From the NCBI GenBank assembly GCA_965198415.1, contig CBDAPN010000028.1:496001-560000 (forward strand): 64,000 nt of DNA, read 5' to 3'. The stretch comes from Endozoicomonas sp965198415 (GTDB lineage Bacteria; Pseudomonadota; Gammaproteobacteria; Pseudomonadales; Endozoicomonadaceae). Under the pieces are notes generated by a model. It searched no databases, had not been told where the DNA came from, and saw nothing but the letters and a program-made list of their open reading frames with translations. The position numbers and the translations under genes were made by a program. Positions 8,372 through 16,236 of the stretch are shown here, in pieces. Numbering within the stretch: position 1 is the stretch's first letter; each line of letters begins with the position of its first letter.

Positions 8372-9829
8372 ATGGAATCGACCTGGTATAGCTGGATAAT
8401 CGGGACTGCTTACTTGGGTACCATCGTTGCGTTTGCCGTTGTGGTGATTATGCGACGAAGGCCGGTGGGGGTTTCTCTGGCTTGGTTGGTTTTGGCGTTT
8501 GCTTTGCCGGTAGCGGGCTTTTTTCTTTACTTTTTGTTTGGCTCTCCCCGCTTGGGCGCGCGTCGTTTGCAGCGTATGCATGCGCTTTATCCGGATTATG
8601 CCCAGTGGTCGCAACATCTCGCTCGCATCATTTTGGACAGTGAGCCTAACCAATTCCCGATCACATCCCATAGAAGAATTTTTGCCCTTGCAGAGCAGAG
8701 CATGAATATTCCCCTGTTACCGGGCAATGAGTTGCAACTGTATTCAGGGTTTGAGTCGATCATTAATCGTGTTTTGGCTGATATCAACAATGCCACTACC
8801 AGCTTGATGGTCGAATTTTACATTTGGGAGCCCATGGGGCGGGCAGAGGCGGTGGCCGAAGCGGTGATGCGTGCTTCGAGGCGGGGTGTAAACTGCCTGG
8901 TGATTTTGGATAACGTCGGCAGCCGCGGTTTTTTAAATGGCGCCTGGGCGCAGCGCTTTCGTGCTGAGGGAATTAGTGTCACCGCTTCAATGGCCGTGGG
9001 GCCGCTGGGGATGCTGATGGAGCGGATTGACATTCGCAACCACCGAAAAATTCTCGTGGTGGACGATCAGGTGGCCTGGACTGGCAGCTTTAATCTGGTT
9101 GACCCTACTCTGTTCAAACAGGACGCTCGCGTAGGGCAGTGGGTGGATGCCATGGTGCGCATCCGGGGGGTTGCTGCCCACGTGCTGGGCGCCATTGTGC
9201 AGTGGGATAAGGCGCTGGAGAGCGGCCAGAAACACCCTTCATTTAATCGTCAATATGATTATCCCTATGATGAAAAAAGCGGTGCCAGTGTGCATGTGCT
9301 GCCCTCCGGCCCGGACGTGGACCGGGAAATGCTGCATCAGGTGCTGCTGATGTCCATTTACGAAAGCCGCGAAGAGCTATTGATCAGTACACCCTATTTC
9401 GTCCCCGATGAGTCACTGTTAACGGCGCTAAAATCCGCTGCCATGCGTGGCGTTGATGTGCAATTGTTGGTGCCGGCAAAAAATGACTCAAAAATGGTGC
9501 ATCACGCCAGCCGTTCTTACTATCAGGAACTGCTGCAAGCCGGTGTGAGGATTCAGCAGTTCCATGGGGGCCTATTGCACACAAAGTGTGTGTTGGTGGA
9601 TAGAAAAACCGCCCTGTTTGGTACGGTGAATCTGGATATGCGCAGCGTTTGGCTCAACTATGAGGTGACGCTGATTGTCTACGATACCGGCTTTGGGCAG
9701 CAGATTTTTCAGGTACTGCAAAACTACATGCGCCAGGCGGATGAGGTAGACATCGCGCGCTGGGAGCGAAGACCGCTCAAATTAAGACTGCTGGAAAATA
9801 CATTGCAGTTGCTCAGTCCGCTGTTGTAA
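8372..9829 (+). CDS. cls: Cardiolipin synthase (phospholipase D family)
   Basis: Condenses phosphatidylglycerol into cardiolipin at the inner membrane. The 485-aa protein has two N-terminal membrane helices (SWIIGTAYLGTIVAFAVVVI and LAWLVLAFALPVAGFFLYFL) and two HKD motifs: HRKILVVDDQVAWTGS near residue 225 and HTKCVLVDRKTALFGTVN near residue 403. Length and layout match ClsA. A monocistronic-looking gene 59 nt after yfcA. Confidence 0.93.
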   Translation: MESTWYSWIIGTAYLGTIVAFAVVVIMRRRPVGVSLAWLVLAFALPVAGFFLYFLFGSPRLGARRLQRMHALYPDYAQWSQHLARIILDSEPNQFPITSHRRIFALAEQSMNIPLLPGNELQLYSGFESIINRVLADINNATTSLMVEFYIWEPMGRAEAVAEAVMRASRRGVNCLVILDNVGSRGFLNGAWAQRFRAEGISVTASMAVGPLGMLMERIDIRNHRKILVVDDQVAWTGSFNLVDPTLFKQDARVGQWVDAMVRIRGVAAHVLGAIVQWDKALESGQKHPSFNRQYDYPYDEKSGASVHVLPSGPDVDREMLHQVLLMSIYESREELLISTPYFVPDESLLTALKSAAMRGVDVQLLVPAKNDSKMVHHASRSYYQELLQAGVRIQQFHGGLLHTKCVLVDRKTALFGTVNLDMRSVWLNYEVTLIVYDTGFGQQIFQVLQNYMRQADEVDIARWERRPLKLRLLENTLQLLSPLL

Positions 9830-9841
9830 GCGGCGCGCCTT

Positions 9842-10144
9842 CTACCCAGATGCACCGGCTGCTAACAGCGCTTCACTGTAGGGCGCTCCGTGGCCGTGCT
9901 GGTTGATAGTACTCAGTAACGTGTTGCCGGCTTCATCTTTGCCATTCAAATCAAGACCGGCAGCAACAAAAAAGGAGAGGAAGCGAGCGAAGTCATCGGC
10001 CCGCAAGTGACGATAGGCTCTGAGCAGGATGCGGTGATCACGGCATTTTACAGCGTGAGTGGGTGTCGGAATCGCCGTTATAAGCGCCTGCAAACGCTCA
10101 TCACTGAGTGTTTCGCCAATGATTTTTTGCTTATCTTTTTTCAT
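9842..10144 (-). CDS. PA4642 family small protein
   Basis: A 100-aa soluble protein of unknown function. The pattern KKDKQKIIGETLSDERL, then LLRAYRHLRADDFARFLSFFVAAGLDLN and the GHGAPYSEALLAAGA end, matches what I remember of the conserved PA4642 family of pseudomonads. The C-terminus looks ankyrin-like. It converges on cls with 12 nt between stops. Confidence 0.8.
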   Translation of the reverse strand: MKKDKQKIIGETLSDERLQALITAIPTPTHAVKCRDHRILLRAYRHLRADDFARFLSFFVAAGLDLNGKDEAGNTLLSTINQHGHGAPYSEALLAAGASG

Positions 10145-10418
10145 GGTTTTACTGGAACATGTTTAAAAAAAATCATTCTACCGATAATCAAGTAAAGATA
10201 TATAATCTAAATAGGTTGTTTTTTTATTATTTTAAAATAAAAAAGAATAACAACTCCTCAAAGCGATCATTTATATTTTTGGGAGTAAAAATAGGGGAAT
10301 CTCCCTGCTTTTAATACTGCTGACTATAATTACCCTTTTTAAAAAAATGGAATGTCAAAATAATTGCTCGGAATGCTCCGATTCCCCATGCACTTTTCCA
10401 TGTAGATAAGGTTGAAGT

Positions 10419-11729
10419 ATGTCAGATAGCTCGGTAGAAGGTCTTGAAAGTCTGCAAACAATAAAAGACCAGCAAGCAGATAGAGCCCTTATGAAATGGA
10501 CCCCAAGAGACACCGGCTGGATGCTGAATTTATTCGGAACCGCTATTGGCGCCGGTGTGCTCTACCTGCCGATTACCGCAGGTGCCGGAGGCATCTGGCC
10601 GTTGATTATCATGTCGGTGCTTGCCGGGCCGATGGTCTGGTTGGCTCACAGAAACTTGGTAAGATTTTGCCTCTCCTCCTCGAACCCCCAAGGCAATATT
10701 ACCAGCACCGTGTTAGAACACTTTGGTGAGGGGGCCGGGCGGCTGTTAACACTGGCCTATTTCCTCTCGGTGTACCCCATTTTGCTGCTGTACGCCATAG
10801 GGATTACCAATGTCGTGCTCAGTTATCTTGAGCACCAATTACACCTGACGCCTCCGGGTCGGGGGATATTGAGTTTTGGGTTGGTGAGCCTGTTAATTCT
10901 GGCCATGCACACTGGGGAGAGCTGGATGCTGCGGGCGGTTAAAATCATGGTTTATCCATTGGTTTTCACCCTGATCGCCATCTCAATATGCTTGATACCC
11001 GATTGGAATCTTGCCGTCTTTGATCAGCCGGTTAACCTGAGCGGTACGCTGTTAACGCTGTTTATTGCTACCCCGCTGCTGATTTTTTCGTTCAATCACT
11101 CGCCAGCGTGTTCAGCGTTTGCCCACAGCTATCAAGCCTCTTTTGGTAACAACGCACGGTGCCGACAAAAAACCAACCAGATATTACGACGCAATACATT
11201 ATTGCTGTTAACGGTTATTTTGTTGTTTGTTTTCTCCTGTGTGCTCAGTTTGACACCGCAGGAGTTACTGCAGGCAAGAGAGGAAAACGTACCGGTTCTA
11301 TCGGTGCTATCGTATCGCTCAGATAACCTGATTTTCTCAGTGGTTGCTCCGTTGATTGCGTTCCTGGCCATTGCCAGTTCATTTTTCGGGGTCTACCTTG
11401 GCGCGCTAGAAGGGCTGCAGGGCTTTGTCACACAGCAATGGACGCGCCACAAAATTGACCGTCCGTTGTCCCGCACAGCAGTTCATCGCGGCAGTATTGT
11501 CTTTATTCTGTTTACCTGCTGGTTAGCGGGTTACGCTAACTGGGGTGTCATCGATATGGTCGAGATGCTGGTGGTGCCGGTTCTGGCCACCATTTTATAC
11601 CTGATGCCGGTTTATGCCTTCTACCGTGTGCAGTCTTTAAAGCACTTTAGAAAACCCGTTCTGGATGTTTTTATTTTTGTGGTTGGCCTGATGGCGATTA
11701 GCGGTTTTTTGGTGGGCAAATGTATTTAG
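10419..11729 (+). CDS. HAAAP family serine/threonine-type transporter (SdaC-like)
   Basis: A 436-aa inner-membrane symporter with about 11 hydrophobic segments. The first helix, MLNLFGTAIGAGVLYLPITAG, carries the GTAIGAG motif of the hydroxy/aromatic amino acid permease family, and FNHSPACSAFAHSYQ is characteristic of SdaC/TdcC-type serine and threonine carriers. Substrate is therefore probably serine, not proven. The 270 nt upstream is strongly AT-rich and may hold the promoter. Last normal-composition gene before the AT-rich island. Confidence 0.87.
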   Translation: MSDSSVEGLESLQTIKDQQADRALMKWTPRDTGWMLNLFGTAIGAGVLYLPITAGAGGIWPLIIMSVLAGPMVWLAHRNLVRFCLSSSNPQGNITSTVLEHFGEGAGRLLTLAYFLSVYPILLLYAIGITNVVLSYLEHQLHLTPPGRGILSFGLVSLLILAMHTGESWMLRAVKIMVYPLVFTLIAISICLIPDWNLAVFDQPVNLSGTLLTLFIATPLLIFSFNHSPACSAFAHSYQASFGNNARCRQKTNQILRRNTLLLLTVILLFVFSCVLSLTPQELLQAREENVPVLSVLSYRSDNLIFSVVAPLIAFLAIASSFFGVYLGALEGLQGFVTQQWTRHKIDRPLSRTAVHRGSIVFILFTCWLAGYANWGVIDMVEMLVVPVLATILYLMPVYAFYRVQSLKHFRKPVLDVFIFVVGLMAISGFLVGKCI

Positions 11730-11908
11730 TGGCTTGAAAATGGCAATGTGAACAGGCGTTGTGAGTTCAGAAATATGAAAATCTGTATTTGAATTGATTG
11801 GATTAACTTTTAAAAAGCCATTGGAAGGCGAAAAAAAAGTTATTTTAGTTAAGCTATTAAAGCTTGAAAGAAGCGTTAGTCTGATGACAGTTCTTACGTC
11901 TTTTAATT

Positions 11909-12114
11909 AACTAAGTGTTTAAGTGCTAAGTAGAATTAATTGTTTCATGAATATTTTAGGGCTTTTTATCAGTTTGCTCAGATGTTAATTATTTTTTGAC
12001 GGTTGATTATAGTTTTACAGATTAATCAGAATAAAAGCTATTTTTAACCAGAGCAGAGGCTATCCTTTTATCAACGGACGCTAAGTTAAATGATAATTCC
12101 CAGGAGAGAATAAA
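11909..12114 (+). repeat. 206-bp upstream repeat, copy 1 (before paralogue 1)
   Basis: Starts at AACTAAGTGTTTAAGTGC and runs to the ATG. Nearly identical to 14417-14621 and 17477-17682. All copies contain a TTGACG hexamer, a TATAGT box, a TGATTA...TAATCA inverted repeat (12003-12028 region) and a conserved SD (AGGAGAG). The likely shared promoter/operator and leader of the family. The preceding 11730-11908 holds only AT-rich DNA without a supported gene. Confidence 0.9.
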
Positions 12115-13887
12115 ATGTCTAACAATATTAATGGACCTTCTTCTTCATACCCAGTTCAGGGTGGTAATAATGATCAAAGTAAAGACCCGGTGGGAAACTG
12201 GGGAACCCGGAATCTTAAAAAGGTAGAAGTGGAAAAGAAAGAAGTGGTAAGAACAGGGTCAAGCTTTAAGGCTAAGAGTCGTAAAGATAGATTCATTGAA
12301 GCTCTGTCTGACAAGGTGGCTTTAAAGAAATATAAACCTTTGAGTGAAATTAGTAATCAGGGCGTAAAAAAGTCATTGGGAGAATTTAGTAAAAATTTAA
12401 AAAATAAACTGAAAGAAAGAGATACGAAGTTAGAAACTATAAATCTTCTTATGGAGAAATTATCTGAGGCTCAAAATGAAGTGGATAAGTTTAAGAGTGA
12501 GCGAAGTGATATTGTAGATTTTTACAATAAAGTTGATTCCCGATTTAAACGTAAATGGTCACAAGGAGATAAAATACAAATCCCTACAGAAAAGGTGGGC
12601 GAAAAAGTTGAGTATTTAGTTAATTCACCCAGCAGTAAGGTAAATAAAAAGGAATTAATAGAGTACCTTGATAAATCAAAAGTGGGAACCTTATATACAG
12701 AACACTTAAGCAATAAGAAAAAAATTGAACCACTAAAAAAACGGATTGCAGAAGCCAAAAAAGAGTTGAGTTTAATTAATAAGGAATCTATTAGTTTGTA
12801 TAGTCAACAACGTAGAGCGATTTTTGAAGCGCATAATGAAGAAATAAGTAAAATATCGAAAGAAGTTATTAAAGGTTTAGAGGGTTATCGCCAGAGTGAA
12901 GCCAATCGTATTAATGAAAAACTTTTAAGTACAATTAATAAAGCGGAATATGAGAAGGCTAAGATTAATTTAAACAATTTGCACAGGGATATGGATACGA
13001 AAGCTTATTGGTGTAATAATCACCAAGATTCAGCTGTAAAAGCAGCTACAAATTGCATGAACACCGATATAGCTAATTTTAAGAAACTCCTCGATGGGAG
13101 GCTGGGCAGTGATTTTAAGTTAGCACAGCCACCCTATGAATTTAATAAAGAAAATCTCGCAAAAAAAGTTGGTTTTAAATACTTAAATGATGGTGTGAAT
13201 GTTTCTGGTAATGTCAAAGACCTAAATGAAGAAAATGCTAAAGCAGGGAAGCAGTACACGGAAGTTAATCAGACTGTTGCAGGTGAAATGGAGCAAGAGC
13301 CAATCTATTATAATGAGCCAATCTATGATGCAATAGATCTAAAGCCAGCCTTAATGAAGCAAGAGCCAATCAGTGATGAACCCTATTTGATCCCCCAAAA
13401 TGAAGAAAGTTCTGAAGCAGAGCACGTGTACACGGAAGTTAATCAGACTGTTGCAGGTGAAATGGAGCAAGAGCCAATCTATTATAATGAGCCAATCTAT
13501 GATGCAATAGATCTAAAGCCAGCCTTAATGAAGCAAGAGCCAATCAGTGATGAACCCTATTTGATCCCCCAAAATGAAGAAAGTTCTGCAGCAGAGCACG
13601 TGTACACGGAAGTTAATCAGACTGTTGCTAAACCAATGAAGCAAGAGCCAATCAGTGATGAACCCTATTTGATCCCCCAAAATGAAGAAAGTTCTGCAGC
13701 AGAGCACGTGTACACGGAAGTTAATCAGACTGTTGCTAAACCAATGAAGCAAGAGCCAATCAGTGATGAACCCTATTTGATCCCCCAAAATGAAGAAAGT
13801 TCTGCAGCAGAGCACGTGTACACGGAAGTTAATCAGACTGTTGCTAAACGAAACTTCTGGAGCAGAGAACGGGTACACGGAGCTTAA
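12115..13887 (+). CDS. Tyrosine-motif repeat protein, paralogue 1 (5' part; frame broken at 13849)
   Basis: Not assignable to a named family. 590 aa as read. Residues 1-65 are a conserved polar, lysine-rich head (NNINGPSSSYPVQ, SFKAKSRKDR) with no Sec signal. Residues ~80-330 are predicted helical/coiled coil with a conserved core SRFKRKWSQGDKIQIPT (from residue 142) and the block NCMNTDIANFKKLLDGR. From residue 381 a repeat tail begins, carrying VYTEVNQ, EPIYYNEPIYDAI (Tyr398, 399, 404) and EPYLIPQ. These resemble EPIYA-class tyrosine phosphorylation sites of translocated effectors (CagA, Bep, Tir). AT-rich compared with neighbours, suggesting transfer. An extra C at 13849 shifts the frame, giving an aberrant end RNFWSRERVHGA; the natural continuation is the feature at 13850. 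ATG 12115 has AGGAGAG upstream. Effector role is inference. Confidence 0.8.
   Translation: MSNNINGPSSSYPVQGGNNDQSKDPVGNWGTRNLKKVEVEKKEVVRTGSSFKAKSRKDRFIEALSDKVALKKYKPLSEISNQGVKKSLGEFSKNLKNKLKERDTKLETINLLMEKLSEAQNEVDKFKSERSDIVDFYNKVDSRFKRKWSQGDKIQIPTEKVGEKVEYLVNSPSSKVNKKELIEYLDKSKVGTLYTEHLSNKKKIEPLKKRIAEAKKELSLINKESISLYSQQRRAIFEAHNEEISKISKEVIKGLEGYRQSEANRINEKLLSTINKAEYEKAKINLNNLHRDMDTKAYWCNNHQDSAVKAATNCMNTDIANFKKLLDGRLGSDFKLAQPPYEFNKENLAKKVGFKYLNDGVNVSGNVKDLNEENAKAGKQYTEVNQTVAGEMEQEPIYYNEPIYDAIDLKPALMKQEPISDEPYLIPQNEESSEAEHVYTEVNQTVAGEMEQEPIYYNEPIYDAIDLKPALMKQEPISDEPYLIPQNEESSAAEHVYTEVNQTVAKPMKQEPISDEPYLIPQNEESSAAEHVYTEVNQTVAKPMKQEPISDEPYLIPQNEESSAAEHVYTEVNQTVAKRNFWSRERVHGA
13255..13848 (+). 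repeat. In-frame tandem repeats: two 174-bp then two 108-bp units
   Basis: Units begin at TACACGGAAGTTAATCAG at 13255, 13429, 13603, 13711 and 13819 (partial). The 174-bp unit encodes 58 aa with four tyrosine motifs; the 108-bp unit is the same with an internal 66-bp part missing, so only YTEV and PYLIP remain. Near-identity between units indicates recent expansion by recombination or slippage. Confidence 0.93.
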
Positions 13888-14002
13888 TCAGGCTGTTGAT
13901 AGACCCTATGCGGCACTTCTAAATCAAGAAACTTCTGGAGCAGAGAACGGGTACACGGAGCTTAATCAGGCTGTTGCTAAACCAACGGAGAAAGAGACAA
14001 CC

Positions 14003-14194
14003 TATGATGTATTGAAGCGAGAGCCAGCCTCAATGAAGCAAGAGCCAGCCTATGATGTATTGAAGCGAGAGCCAGCCTCAATGAAGCAAGAGCCAGCCTA
14101 TGATGTATTGAAGCGAGAGCCAGCCTCAATGAAGCAAGAGCCAGCCTATGATGTATTGAAGCGAGAGCCAGCCTCAATGAAGCAAGAGCCAGCC
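14003..14194 (+). repeat. Four 48-bp in-frame repeats encoding YDVLKREPASMKQEPA
   Basis: Units start at 14003, 14051, 14099 and 14147 and are essentially identical. A diverged fifth unit begins at 14195 (YEVMNQAP). L-to-next-Y distance is 12 residues, at the outer limit of ITAM spacing. Confidence 0.95.
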
Positions 14195-14328
14195 TATGAG
14201 GTAATGAATCAAGCACCAATCTATGATGAGCCAACCTTTGAGGTTTTTGAAAAAGAACCTTCCAGAGAACCACAAGGCAATTCTTTGCAAAGCAATGAAT
14301 CAAAACAAGGTTCTTTGAGTAAACCTAA

Positions 14329-14420
14329 CCCTGAACCTAGACCTAGACCTAGACCTAGACCTAGACCTACATCTGAACCTATCCCTAGACCTCAACCTAG
14401 GCCTAGACCTGAACCTAACT
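14329..14420 (+). repeat. CCTAGA-type hexamer microsatellite encoding Pro-Arg/Pro-Glu
   Basis: Imperfect hexamers CCTAGA/CCTGAA/CCTCAA encode a PxPxP-rich basic tail (PRPRPRPRPRP). Prone to slippage in whole-codon steps. The tail resembles SH3-type ligands, inference only. Paralogue 3 has a shorter version (PNPKPRP). Confidence 0.9.
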
Positions 14421-14621
14421 AAGCGTTTGAGTGCTAAGTATAATTAATTTTTCCGTGAATATTTTAGGGCTTTTTATCAGTTTGCTCAGATGTTAATGAT
14501 TTTTTGACGGTTGATTATAGTTTAAGAGATCAATCAGATTAAAAAATATTTTAACCAGAGCATAGGTTATCCTTTTATCAACGGATGCTAAGTTAAATGA
14601 TGATTGCCAAGGGAGAGAAAA
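14417..14621 (+). repeat. 206-bp upstream repeat, copy 2 (before paralogue 2)
   Basis: Begins at the stop codon of paralogue 1 (AACTAAGCG) and runs to the ATG of paralogue 2. Same TTGACG, TATAGT and TGATT...AATCA elements, with one change in the right arm of the inverted repeat. Confidence 0.9.
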
Positions 14622-15551
14622 ATGCCAAGAAGTAACAATATTAATGGATCTTTCTCTTCATACCTAATTCAGGGTGAGAATAATGATCAAAGTAAAGAGC
14701 CGGTGGGTCAGTGGGGAACCCAGGACCTTAAAAAAGTAGAAGTCGGAAAGAAAGAAGTGGTAACCAAAGGGTCAGGCTTTAAGACTAAAAGTCGTAAAGA
14801 TAGAACCATTGAAGCTCTCGACCAGATAAGGTTAACTGCCAAGTCTGATATGGTGTTTTTAAAGGTATATAACCCTGTGGAAATAGATGATTTTCGGGGC
14901 ATAGGAGATTCATTGGCGTGGAAATTTAATACAAATTTAACGGGTAAACTGACTGATAGAAATAAAGAGGTACACAAACTAGGTATTCTTCAGGGTGAAT
15001 TGGTTGATGTGCAAGATAAAATAAATGATTTTAAGAAAAAGCGAAGTGATATTTTAAATGTTTACAATAAAGTTTATTCCCGATTTAAACGAAAATGGTC
15101 CAAAGGGCATAAAATAAAAATCCCTACAGCTGAGGTGGGTAAAAAAGTTGAGTATCAAGTTGTTTCATCCAGTAGTAAGGTGAATAAAAAGAAATTAAGA
15201 GAGTACCTTGATAAGTCAGATGTGGGAGTCTTATATAAAGAACACTTAAACAATAAAAATGAACGTAGATTAATAAAGAAAAAGATTGCAAAAGCCAAAA
15301 AAGCGTTGAGTTTAATTAATAAGCAATCTATTAGTTTGTATATTCAAGAACGTAGGAATTGTTTTGAAGAACAAAAGAAAAACATAAGCTCGTTATCGAA
15401 AAGCTATATGAACACCGATATAGCTAATTTTAAGAAACTCCTCAATGGCAGGCTGGGCAATGTGTTTAAGCCAGCACAGCCAGCTAATGAAGTTAATCAA
15501 GAAAATATCGAAAGCAATAACAACAAAAATCAAAATAAAGAAACAAAATAA
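14622..15551 (+). CDS. Tyrosine-motif repeat protein family, paralogue 2, truncated
   Basis: 309 aa, homologous to paralogues 1 and 3 through the head (NNINGSFSSY, SGFKTKSRKDR) and core (SRFKRKWSKGHKIKIPT). An internal deletion joins the helical region straight to MNTDIANFKKLLNGRLG. Homology stops after NEVNQENIE; the last residues and the TAA lie inside an ATAAAGGACACC repeat of the adjacent transposon flank. The whole tyrosine-motif tail is therefore absent, most simply lost when the element arrived. ATG 14622 (GGGAGAG upstream) matches paralogue starts; an upstream TTG at 14604 is less likely. May be non-functional or act as a tail-less variant. Confidence 0.75.
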   Translation: MPRSNNINGSFSSYLIQGENNDQSKEPVGQWGTQDLKKVEVGKKEVVTKGSGFKTKSRKDRTIEALDQIRLTAKSDMVFLKVYNPVEIDDFRGIGDSLAWKFNTNLTGKLTDRNKEVHKLGILQGELVDVQDKINDFKKKRSDILNVYNKVYSRFKRKWSKGHKIKIPTAEVGKKVEYQVVSSSSKVNKKKLREYLDKSDVGVLYKEHLNNKNERRLIKKKIAKAKKALSLINKQSISLYIQERRNCFEEQKKNISSLSKSYMNTDIANFKKLLNGRLGNVFKPAQPANEVNQENIESNNNKNQNKETK

Positions 15552-15720
15552 AGGACACCGAATCAAAATAAAAAAAAAGAATAGAGGACACCCAAACAAA
15601 GACACCCAAAAAAACATAAAAATACCAAGGACACCCAAAGCAAAGATCAACTTTCTGAAAATAAAGGACACCCAAAAAAGAAAGAATAAAGGACACCCAA
15701 AAAAAAACATAAAGGACACC
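15546..15720 (+). repeat. Left GGACACC array
   Basis: At least six AAAGGACACCC-like units separated by A-rich spacers of variable length. One spacer holds AGATCAACTTTCTGAA, also found before both RAYT starts. Two more units recur at 15964-15998, inside the duplicated segment. Open frames such as GHPKK/KDTQ through it are not genes. Confidence 0.85.
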
Positions 15721-16236
15721 TAAAAATTTGACCAATCGGACATATCGTCTATTTTTCTTCTTTTACTTCACTTGAACACAAGATCAACTTTCTGAAGAAT
15801 GAAGATATGACGACTGCCCGAAAACACCTTATTGACCCAGTGTCTACCCCCTACTACCACTGCATGGCTCGCTGTGTCCGCAGAGCTTTCCTATGTGGTA
15901 AGGACGAGTTTTCAGGAAAAAACTATGAGCACCGTCGGCAGTGGGTGGTGGATCGGCTAAGAATAAAGGACACCCAAAAGAAAAACATAAAGGACACCTA
16001 AAAATTTGACCAATCGGACATATCGTCTATTTTTCTTCTTTTACTTCACTTGAACACAAGATCAACTTTCTGAAGAATGAAGATATGACGACTGCCCGAA
16101 AACACCTTATTGACCCAGTGTCTACCCCCTACTACCACTGCATGGCTCGCTGTGTCCGCAGAGCTTTCCTATGTGGTAAGGACGAGTTTTCAGGAAAAAA
16201 CTATGAGCACCGTCGGCAGTGGGTGGTGGATCGGCT
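15721..16236 (+). repeat. Direct duplication of the RAYT leader and 5' end (offset 278 bp)
   Basis: 15721-15958 and 15999-16236 are identical over about 238 bp, from TAAAAATTTGACC through GATCGGCT. The copies are separated by two GGACACC units. Perfect identity points to a recent event. Confidence 0.93.
15807..16001 (+). pseudogene. Truncated RAYT transposase, 5' fragment
   Basis: The first 51 codons are identical to the full transposase at 16085 (MTTARKHLIDPVSTPYYHC...), then the frame runs into GGACACC repeats and stops after IKDTQKKNIKDT. It lacks the HUH motif and catalytic Tyr, so it cannot be active. Confidence 0.9.

Larger units (their letters stand above)
13850..14422 (+). pseudogene. 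Paralogue 1, 3' part in the +1 frame (ITAM-like array and Pro/Arg tail)
   Basis: Read from GAA 13850 this continues the upstream protein without a seam: ...TVAK + ETSGAENGYTELNQAV. It encodes YTEL (13874), YAAL (13907), YTEL (13952), then four YDVL units (14003-14194), YEVM (14195), APIYDEP (14222) and a Pro/Arg tail. Skipping the single C at 13849 would join both parts into one protein of about 768 aa. The ATG at 13790 that could start this frame lies inside the repeat region without an SD, so separate translation is unlikely. Alternatives: sequencing error in repeats, phase variation, or decay. YTEL-x7-YAAL fits the ITAM consensus exactly. Confidence 0.7.

Noticed and set aside
13843..13856. 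Programmed +1 frameshift at AAA CGA AAC
   Set aside because: CGA is a slow codon, but no stimulatory element or conserved slippery site is evident; repeat instability or error is simpler.
13255..14194. CRISPR array
   Set aside because: Repeats are contiguous without unique spacers and stay in frame in a protein; no cas genes.
13525..14303. Reverse-strand open frames with repeated VLCCRTFFILGDQIGF or LALASLRLALAS
   Set aside because: They are produced by the coding repeats read backwards; no independent support.
15393..15735. Open frames through the GGACACC array (KDTQ/GHPKK on plus, Phe/Leu-rich on minus)
   Set aside because: Low-complexity translation of a non-coding repeat array.
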